Shown here one piece after another: positions 12,101-22,508 of a stretch of DNA of 30,280 bases. The DNA lies in contig BFEA01000072.1 of NCBI GenBank assembly GCA_003427395.1, positions 3,205,245-3,235,524 on the forward strand, read 5' to 3'. Under the pieces are notes generated by a model. The model searched no databases and had not been told where the DNA came from. It saw only the letters and a list, made by a program, of their open reading frames with translations. How positions within the stretch are numbered: the stretch's first letter is position 1; each line of letters opens with the position of its first letter. The position numbers and the translations under genes are program-made. The stretch comes from Chara braunii (lineage: Eukaryota > Streptophyta > Charophyceae > Charales > Characeae).

Positions 12101-15100
12101 AGGAGATCAGGGAAGGAGCACTGTGGGGACTGGTGGATTCTTACCTGGTGTTGACCAAGGAGTGCCTCATGTAATCAGACTCTTCATCAACATCTGGCTG
12201 ACAGGTGCTAGTCTAGTATGAGCAGGTTGAGGAAGAGAGAGTGCCTTAGACAGTCACATCATGGTAGGGCCATGTAACAGACACCATAGTAAGGCTACTA
12301 CATGGTTGTTGTATTGATCGTTGGAAGCGTGCACAGGGCTTTCATTGCCAAGAAACTTCAGTGTTCATTGTGTTCTTGATTTGGTGTGATCTTGGCTTTG
12401 GCAAATTAGCATTCTGCTTTGAACCCAGCTCATTCATGATTTGTCTTCTGTGGACTTTCGCATCTCGAAATTTTTTCCAGCTCTTTGTGTGCTTCCTTAC
12501 ACAACTCAACAACACAGCTTATTAGTAAATCATTAACGATAACTATGTTGTTACTGACTTGTATCACTTCAATTACTACTGAGGTCAGCATGGTCCATCC
12601 ACAGCTGTTGTTGGTTTTGATAGCCTGTCGATATCGCCAATATCTGAAAGACAGCAACTTGCGATTAGGTCTCACAATCGCCTCTCGCAACTGGTTTCAA
12701 CTGGACCCCGGACAAGGACAGCAAGAGAGGCGGGTCATAAAAATAGGCATGCTACCATTTAATACACTGCCCCGGCTTCCGATGTTGTAAGGAAAAAAAC
12801 AGGTGCAGGGCACAAGTGCACAACAGAGCCATGCAGAGGAATGCAGAGGAATGCAGATTCATCAGGGAGATAAGTGGGGAGTTGGAACCTTGCAGTATTT
12901 TGTTCAAAGCAGGGGTCCTTCCAATCTTCCTTCAGAACGAGTTCAGAACTTTGGAGTGCAACTTACAGCCTTGTCTGTTGCATGCCGTGCTGCAAACGCG
13001 TACCCCCACTTTCTCTGCCTTCCGATCCAGAACGCCTCCCCACCAAGTGCAAGACGAGGAGTCACACTCTGTACATCACAATGACCAGCCACTTGTACAA
13101 ATCAGCAGCACATCAAAAGCACAGTCAAATAAAGCTGTAGCTATTCATCCAGCTGCCGATAGTTATATTTATAACAGAATTCAGAAATCTAAACTTCTAC
13201 CCGAGTGAACAAAAATATCTGCCACCTTAATGCACAAGGCACAAGGATGAAGATTGCACAACCGGACGCACATGCTAAGCCAAAAATCCACTCTACAGCA
13301 CCCCCCCAGTTAGATACCTATGCCCAGGCCTGTTACCGCTGTTCGACCAACCCCTTTCTTACTGAGCCCTCCACAAGAACGGAGCCTTTTATCACTGTTT
13401 TCGATCACCCTCTACCTGACAGCGTAGACAGGCATTTGTAAACATCCATGTCCATCTTATCATTGAGCTTCTCAGTGTCACATAATAGCATACACACTAT
13501 AATGCCTCATGAAGGCTCATCACACATAAAAAACCATTTCCATCACCCTCTCAATGACAAGGCAGACAGCCATCTGTACCATCCATGTCCATCTTAAGAT
13601 TGAGCTGCTCAGAGTCATATGATAATGTAAACTCTAATGCCTCGTGAAGTCTCATCACACATAAAACCTGCCCCTGGACACGCAATTATACCCAAGTAGA
13701 TGACCTGTTCCGGCTTCGCTTGCATGAAAATAGGAGGGAATGCCACAGTTCTTTTAGTGCGAGGGTTTTCTTTGGGACAGTCGGCTGTCTGAAATGACCC
13801 ACACAGTTGCAGTTTGATAACTCTGACCTTTTATGAGAAAAAAAATGCTATCCCAGTGTCCCGTTGATCTGTTTATTGAAGATTCCGATTCCGAGTATGC
13901 TGTGTTTTATGAGTATATTTTTTCCGATCAACTGATCTTCTATATATGTAATGTGTCTGTGCGCACTTGAGTGTCTGTGTGTGTGAGTCCCAGTCCACTG
14001 GGCCTGGATGGTGTGATTGACAATTGACCGAGGGGAGTTGTCCGAAGTCGGCGAAACTCATAAGAGTGCCACTGTTGCTACCCAGGTCTTGTAATGTATG
14101 AAGCACTAGTTCACGAAGCACCAAGTTCAAGAAGCACGTACATGTAAGGAGAGAGAGGGGAGAAAAACAAAGAAAGAGAACAGAGAGAGAACAGAGAGAG
14201 AGAACAGAGAGAGAGAGGGAGAGGAGCACAAACTCACAGTTCCACCAAGCTCTCAAAGCACGTAGCACAAAGCACCAAGTTCACGTAGCATGTAGCACAA
14301 GCACCAAGATCACATCGCATGCGGCAGAGAGAGGAGAGAGAGAGAGAGGGGGAAGAGAGAGGACACAGAGAGAGGACAGAGAGAGAGGACACAGAGAGAG
14401 GACAGAGAGAGAGGACAGAGAGAGAGTGCGTAGCACGCAGCTCCAAGCGCGTTGGACCGATTCGTAGCACGAATTCACATAGCTCATAGCGTGTAGCACT
14501 GATTCACCTTGCACCATTCAAGTATCACGTAGCACCAGCACGAAGTACCAATCCACGTTGGAGAGACAGACAGACAGACAGACAGGTCGCAGAGCACGAA
14601 CCACGTAGCGCATAGCTCCAAAGCCGAAGGACGTTGAACCGAAGCACAAAGCACATTGCACCAGTTCATGTAGCACCGAGAGAGACGGTAGGTAGGTTGC
14701 GTATGGCAGGCTGCATGGCAGGAGCACTACTGGCATAGGGAAGGATCCAGTTGGCAGCAGGGCAGGTCGCCTGCATTAGGTCTCGTGGGGCATAGGGTAT
14801 TACTCGTCTAGCACAGGTACACTTCGCACGCCGATCTGAAACATTCGCACAAATGGACACCCTGCATCACGGGCCCGTCAGAAAGAAATTTTGATTGTCC
14901 TGCTATCCAGGTCGTCTGACCGTACGAACGGCCCAGACTGCCGTCCGATCAGAACTTTTACCATCGGTGTGGGGATCTGTGCCTTCCGTGATTCTGATCA
15001 GCCTGCAATCTGGGCCATTCCTCATGGCGATTGTCAGTTTCTATAGTGCTGCAGACTGACATCACACATCATTTCCAAAAAAATGTTCAAAAGCATCCAC

Positions 15101-15968
15101 CAAAGTGACAAACTCACGACAGGGAGAAAGCCACAATCATGCAGTCACATAAGACTCTGCAAGAACCCACGGATTTGCAGCAACCAGCAGGTTCTACCAT
15201 ACTGTAACTTCTGCAGATCGATGTGTGTTTCGAATTTTGTGCTTGTTATTTTGAAAGGTTTTTGTTTGCCGTCGTTCAATTTTGCAATTGCCAATGGGGA
15301 TACTTCGGCAATTTCCTCCACTGGAACATATCGGCGCATATTTGGCCGTCACCTACAGTCATGCAGATGCATAAGATTCTGCAAGAACCCACGGTTTTGC
15401 AGCAACCAGCACGCTGTATCATACTGTAAATTCTGCAGGTTTATGTGTGTTTTGCACTGTTTTCAATTTTGTCCTTGGTTTTCCGAAAATTTTTAGTTTA
15501 CCATTGTTCATTCTTGCAATTGTCATCGGAGATATTTCAGCAATTTCCTCCACTGGGACATATCGGTACATATTTTTCTAAAAAGGTTTTGGCCGTCTCC
15601 TGGTAGGCCTAAATATGAACCCAGGCACCAGAGCTTTCCGCTGTACCCTGCCTTGAAAGTGGACAGATATGGCGGTACCGGCAGATGGAAACTTTTATCC
15701 CGGCCAAGAGGTCCGCTGACTTGTTGGGCATCCGATATGTAAGTCCAGCCCCAGTCCAGTCAAACAGATTGAGGACGATGCCGCTCGGCTGCCTGAACGC
15801 TGAATGAAGGAGGTTGCGCCTCGACTCCCTTTACTACTGTGAGAGACATGCACTTGTGCTGACCGCCCTTCCGAGTATTGGGAAGCGGTAGAGGGAGTGG
15901 TGCTAGCCCTTCTAGGGTAGAAGAAAGTTGGTGGGGGTTACTAAGTGGCTACTCATGAGGGCTAGACG

Positions 15969-16052
<84 letters not shown>

Positions 16053-17600
16053 TGTGTGTGAGTATCAAGATAAATATATTTGATAACATAACAAATACAA
16101 GTCGTTTCTTTAAGGCAGTTCAAGGTTGTTGATTCTTAGTGTTGCGGCAAAACCATGTGCCCATTCAGACTATGATAATAACTGTGTGGGGACACGTACC
16201 GAAGGGGGACGAAGGAACGTGTCAACTATATTCTCTATCCCAATTCTCCGTGGTGAGTGAATCACAAATTATGCAAGTTGACTGGCTTTTATTTGGAAGG
16301 TACATTTGGGGGAGGTGAAGGAAGGGAGATCTCGACTACACTCTCTGGCCCAGTTCTCATTTGTGAGTGCATCACAGATTGTTCAAGTTGAGTGGCTGCT
16401 CTGTGTGGTTTGAGTTATTTGGAAAATACATTTGTGGGCGTGTTTCACACTGGCGAGCAACAATGTACATGAATTTGTGAGTGCATCACGAATTGTTCAA
16501 GTTGATTGGCTGCTCTGAGCGGTTTATTTGGAAGGTACATTTGTGGGTGTGTCACACTGGTGTGTAACAAGGTACATGGATCATAACACCTCACAAGAAA
16601 AAACCTGGTACAGAAAAGACAAAGGAAGAAGATGCAAAAACACATAACAGGTGCATTGCCAAGAAACAAACACCTGAATGTAGTTGGCGCCATAAAATGC
16701 GTTGTTACCCAGCTTCAATTGCCCCTGAAATGTTGAACCCTGCAACATAAGAAACAGCAACCAGACCATATCAACCATTAGATGAAGACCTTAACAAGTA
16801 CTGATAGAGCTGCCTGTGATGAGGGTCACGACCACTTCTTCTTCTTCTTCTTCTTCTTTGCTGTCTTCGTCTTCTTTGCGGTAATTACTATTGACATCAC
16901 CATCCTCATTGTTAGCATCATCACCGTATCATTCTCATCTTCAACATTATCAACCATGCACGGAATTGGAGCGTTGAGAAGGGATGGCGTCAATAGACTT
17001 CCCTAGATCGCGTAAAGAACCCTCACTATGCCAGAAAAGGAGTATGATTAAGACTACTTAGCCCGAACAATAGACGCTGCGTAAGGATCACACACACTGG
17101 TCAAGAAATAGTCCAAACAAGAAGTACCAGCATGGCTTCGCCCGCTTCAAAAAGGAGTATGTTTGATGATAAAATCACTGGGAGAGGGAGGATAAGGGTG
17201 GGTGTGGGGTCAAGACATAAGAGGAAACCACAAAGCTGAAGGTGATGTCTGAGGGCAGTGTTGACCGGCATTCGAACATAAGGCCAGAACATTAAGGAAC
17301 CATTGTTTCAACTGAGGAAGAAAATCGGGAAATGAAGTAGGCAAAGCAAGGGACGGAATTTGGAAAGAGGACAGCTGACCTCAAACATGATTGTTATCAC
17401 GTTTGGAGTAGGCGTACATGGCAAAGAGGGGCCGGCATGGGTCAGTGTTTGGGGGGGGGAGGGGGAGGGGGGAGAATACGGAGGTAAGCAAACGTACAAA
17501 ATAAAAATGCAGTTGTATGACAGATTTTGGAAAGATAAGCACCAGCAAAAGTTTAAAAACATTGCGCAAGTTCCATCAGCAGCAGTTGTTTTTCGTCGGT

Positions 17601-17664
<64 letters not shown>

Positions 17665-18094
17665 NNNNNNNNNNNNNNNNNNNNNNNNNNNNNNNNNNNN
17701 NNNNNNNNNNNNNNNNNNNNNNNNNNNNNNNNNNNNNNNNNNNNNNNNNNNNNNNNNNNNNNNNNNNNNNNNNNNNNNNNNNNNNNNNNNNNNNNNNNNN
17801 NNNNNNNNNNNNNNNNNNNNNNNNNNNNNNNNNNNNNNNNNNNNNNNNNNNNNNNNNNNNNNNNNNNNNNNNNNNNNNNNNNNNNNNNNNNNNNNNNNNN
17901 NNNNNNNNNNNNNNNNNNNNNNNNNNNNNNNNNNNNNNNNNNNNNNNNNNNNNNNNNNNNNNNNNNNNNNNNNNNNNNNNNNNNNNNNNNNNNNNNNNNN
18001 NNNNNNNNNNNNNNNNNNNNNNNNNNNNNNNNNNNNNNNNNNNNNNNNNNNNNNNNNNNNNNNNNNNNNNNNNNNNNNNNNNNNNNNNNNNNNN

Positions 18095-18141
<47 letters not shown>

Positions 18142-19151
18142 CCCCACTTAACATGGAACTTCTTGGTTAAGATCATTTGCTCCAGGGGCAGCTTCAGCCC
18201 GAGGTTGACGGTTCAAGGACAACCAGCCCCTGCATTTTTATTATTTTTTACATATGGTGGATATTGTTGTTCATTAGTGGCATCCCAAGTTGGCGGGTTT
18301 GTGGGAGATAAACGGCCATCCAGGCAGTCCCGCCTTAGTGTTGGACCGAAACAACTTCTACAGGGTACATCAATGAAGAGGGATGAACAACTTCTACACG
18401 GTACATCAATGAAGAAAAACATAAACGGTTATTGGAAGCCTGTGTTGGAGAAGCAAACTAATTACAATTCTCTTTTCTTTTCTTTTCTTTTCTTTTCTTT
18501 TCTTTTCTTTCCTGTTTCCTGTGTTCTTACTTTTCCCTTTTTCTCTCTACACCAACGAGGATGGGAGAAAAACGTTCACCAGAGATCAGAAACATAAACT
18601 ATTATTGGGAGCCCATGTTCGAAAAGACATCGATTTTCTTTTCTACTTCTTTTGGTTCTTTCTGTTTCTTTTTTCTTTCTTGATAACAGGGCGACGGCCT
18701 TGAGAAATCATATTTGATCTGAATGACCACAGGTAAATCAATTGGAATCCGAACTCAGGTCTGTATTTCAAGCCAAAAACAAAGAGGAACACCTCTGGGA
18801 CCATCGATCAGACACTAGATCCGCCAGTTTCAGATGCATGCAGAGCGGACTTCCAGTAGGCCCAGCAGTATATAGCTAGGCCAGCACTCAGTCCCAGACA
18901 CAAAGTGCCTCAGTTTCACTGCAACCCTATGCTGGTGGAGCAGCGCTAGAGGAGCAGCACTAGGATTAGCGCTAGTGGACTAGGAGGTAGAGTAGACAAA
19001 CAAAGAAGTGAGGTTACGAGCTGCAGCACAGCGTTGGAGCTAGACACCTGGGCGCCATAGCTTGGCTTTAAGCTCCGGCATGACGCCGGTCTCCACCTGC
19101 AATCTGCATCAGCTCAAGACTTCGCCTTTTACTGGCCAGTATCTGGTTAAA

Positions 19152-19234
<83 letters not shown>

Positions 19235-19454
19235 GAGAGAGTGAGCGAGAGAGAGAGAGAGGAGAGTTTCTTCTTCCAGTCTTCTGCTGCTTTGCCTTGT
19301 TGTTTCCCCTCACATTAGTGACTCATTGGTCCTGCAACATATACATTTCTCTGGGTATGCAACAACGAGCATGGGGAATGCGGCTGACAACAGGGAAAGG
19401 GGGGGATGGAAGGAGGCCAGGTGGCATCAGACCGTCTGAGGAAGGCAGCCATCC

Positions 19455-19517
<63 letters not shown>

Positions 19518-22448
19518 ACAGCAGGATGAGGAGGTGGATGGGGTAGGCATTGGGCAGGGGAGAATGGGGGATATAACGACGAGGAGGGGGCATGTAGTAA
19601 TGAATGACATCATGTTCGCTGACATTTGGTGTCAGCTGGAGGCTACATGTGCATTGCCCAAGTGTCACGCAGACTTTTTTGCTTAAAAGTTCCATTCAGA
19701 CCTTTGCTCAACTTTTCATCCATGCCACCACCACGGATGGCGGACTCCTTATGTTCACGCAACGGTCCAGGTAATGGGCCCGGCAGGACCATGGATGGAA
19801 TAGATTTTCTTACACCATCAATTTTCATAGTGGTCGAGATGAAACAGTCCTTACCTTCATGTCAATGTCACAGACAGCTTGCGAGAAATGTGGCTCATTT
19901 GTCAACTGCAGACAGGAGACAAAAACAGTCCCAGCACAAATGCACGAGCAACAGAACAGCACCAGTATGAACATCTGCTTGCTTGTGAAAACAGTCATGC
20001 TCCACGGCCTACCAGTGATGCAACCAATACACAATCACTCCTTTGAGCTCTCAAATGGGTCATATCACTCGAGCACTAGGTATCATAATGCACTGATCCC
20101 ATCACTCGAGCACTAGGTATCATAATGCACTGATCCCACCACATGGGGCATTGTATCTACTGTGCCACAAGGATCAACAAGAAATCATCGATGTGACCCC
20201 AAGACAAAAGCTGTTCAATGTATTTTTCTGCATAACAGAGTTCTTTTTACTTTTTTTCGGATTTCTTTGATTTTTTTTTCCAGAGTTCGGGCTCGGACAG
20301 ACTGCCCCGGGAGGACGTCCGACTGGTTGTCCGACCGCACAACCCCGTACGGTTAGGGGAGGGTCCAGGACGTCCGGCACGGTAACATAGGCTTAAACAC
20401 ATTAACGCAAGTGTAAACGAGGCGCTCTACCGCTGAGCTATGGCCCTTATTCTTCAACGAAATTATAAGAAGAAAAAATAAGTTGTCAATAAGACAACGT
20501 AAAAAGAAAATGTCCTTTGAATCAAATAAAATCTTGTAAATAAAATCTTTGATTTTGACTGAATTCTTCATTTCAGGTGTTTATTCTTGTTCCATTAAAT
20601 ATTTCCTAACTCTATAATTATTTGTGTAGTAATAATTGTTCCTTCTCATCTAAGCTCAACAATAACAATATTTATTCAGCAATCTTAATCTATATTTCCG
20701 TTTATTTTATAAAATAATTACTTTATTAATTGATAATACACAAATCTATTAGAAGAATATATCCGTGTGAATGAAACTTCACAAAAATAAACAGAATGAT
20801 AAATTTAAAAAAATGATTGAATGATTGATTCTAATGAAGATAGATTCCATTTCGATTCGCATTCATTTTAATAACACAAAAAATAACCTCCAATACTTTT
20901 CTTCGAATTTCCTTTTTTTTAATACACTGATTCGGGAAAAAGAATTCAACCCTGTATACATCCTCCTTGTATATATTTTTATGCAGGATGCATTGCCAGT
21001 ACTATTGGTTTTTGTTTGTGTATCCGGAACTCAACCAAAAAAAAAAAAAACTGCACGGGAAATCAATGAAAGTGGGAAGCTGAAAGATCACTGTGGAAAA
21101 AGAAAGGCTTGGGGTCGTCAGAAAAGGGTACAGGGGTCATTATGAGGGTGTGGACAAGTGGGTACGATGGGCTGCAGGGGTTAGGGGCTCAGAGAGCTCA
21201 ACGACATACCAGACCATTCAGTTTGCAAGACAAGAAGTCGTTCACGTCGTACTTCACCCTTGCACTCATTCTTCCATCTGTTAAAATGCGACCAACTAGC
21301 ATCATCTGCCCAGGTCACGAGAGGCGGAGCACATAGAAAACAGCAACCACGGAATTCCACAAGTCATGCCTGACATTAGGTAATATATATGCATCTCTGC
21401 TCGTATCCACTGCATCCCAAAATCAGCTTCAGAAAAGAACAAGTCAACCCCCTTCTTTGTATCATAAACAAGGCAAACACGTGCTTATATTCCTCCTCGA
21501 TTGTATGAATTGGCTCCCCTCCAGATTCACAGAAAGACAGATCAACACCCCCTCGGCATTCCCAAGGACGAGTACCCCCAACCCTCCCCTCAGAGTAGAA
21601 ACGTCTCTAGTCGGATGAATTTGGGCGCTCCTGTAGAGGCCCGTACGTTTCCTAAAATCATGGCTTGTTAACGGGCACGACTTTAGGAAGTACCGGTGGA
21701 TTAAGATCCTCAACCATCAATTGAAAGTACCAGTTGCCACCTCTGATTTGCACGGGGCGGGGCTCCACGGAGAACATTCTCAGAATGGTTTTCTTTTTCC
21801 AGGGAGATTTCCCAGTTCCCTACATAAGTCTTGGATCGTTCACAATGACCAGGATGTACCTGGACAATAAGGCAGATGCACCTGACCATCAGATGTACGT
21901 CTTGGGAGCCTCTGCACATCCAGGAACATTCCTGAGAAAGGCATTCATCCTGGCCGCTACGAAGTCAGCATGAACCACACACATACAGATGCCACTGCAA
22001 AGCCAGCATGACCCACACACATACAGGTGCCACTGCAAAGCCAGCATGACCCACACACATACAGGTGCGCCACTGCAAAGCCAGCATGACCCACACACAT
22101 AACAGGTGCGCCACTGTAAAGCCAGCATGACCCACACACATACAGGTGCGCCACTGTAAAGCCAGCATGACCCACACACATACAGGTGCGGCACTGTAAA
22201 GCCATCATGACCCACACACATACAGGCGCCACTGCAAAGCCAGCATGACCCACACACATACAGGTCTTTTCTTTCTTTCCAACAGCCTGCAGCTGAGAAA
22301 CTGAGCCAGCAGATCTGACTGGTCGGTCATCAGAACATCGAATTGGGGAGTGGAACACATCAAAGCACAAATGTCTCCGCTTAGTGGTTCTCACTGTTCA
22401 TGGTTCTCGGGTAGACATTCTTCTCATTTTCTCCTTCTTCTTCTTCTT

Positions 22449-22508
<60 letters not shown>

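Larger units (their letters stand above)
10100..12966 (-). other. TOM40 intron 7
   Basis: About 2.9 kb. It contains a 19-bp direct repeat (CATGCCTGCCAATGCCCAT at 10332 and 10484), a hAT-like element (10937-11292) and an AG-rich patch (11637-11710). The rest, including 11300-11630 and 11720-12960, shows no recognised element. Confidence 0.85.
13069..16673 (-). other. TOM40 intron 6
   Basis: About 3.6 kb. It holds a 138-bp tandem duplication (13404-13669), AG-rich DNA with a degenerate AGCAC-motif tract (14090-14690), a diverged 222-bp tandem duplication (15132-15601), a long (TG)n (15972-16060) and a triplicated repeat (about 16207-16573). 13680-14080, 14700-15120 and 15610-15965 show nothing recognised. 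Confidence 0.85.
16740..19854 (-). other. TOM40 intron 5 (with assembly gap)
   Basis: At least 3.1 kb, true length unknown because of 430 N. Contents: a short (CTT)n near 16834, a G-rich patch at 17450-17475, (CT)n-gap-(TG)n at 17602-18140, a pair of diverged repeats near 18349-18645 with (CTTTT)n at 18471-18510, a long (GA)n at 19154-19266 and (CT)n(CA)n at 19456-19520. 16870-17440, 18650-19140 and 19525-19850 show nothing recognised. Confidence 0.85.
19906..21209 (-). other. TOM40 intron 4
   Basis: 1.3 kb, the shortest intron seen. About half is an inserted piece of plastid DNA (about 20385-20945). It also holds an exact 37-bp tandem duplication and a GC-rich stretch (20285-20385) next to the plastid piece. 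Confidence 0.88.

Noticed and set aside
12816-13208. 130-codon plus-strand frame
   Set aside because: It overlaps TOM40 exon 7 on the opposite strand and is its shadow; no family resemblance.
17308-18597. Long open frames through the N gap
   Set aside because: They are open only because N and dinucleotide repeats contain no stops.
21734-21973. 79-codon plus-strand frame ending in [12 protein letters not shown]
   Set aside because: Composition is not low complexity, but no family is recognised, it runs into a minisatellite and it lies antisense in intron 3.
21965-22264. CRISPR-like array
   Set aside because: Copies are directly adjacent 38-41-bp units with no unique spacers; it is a minisatellite in a eukaryotic intron.
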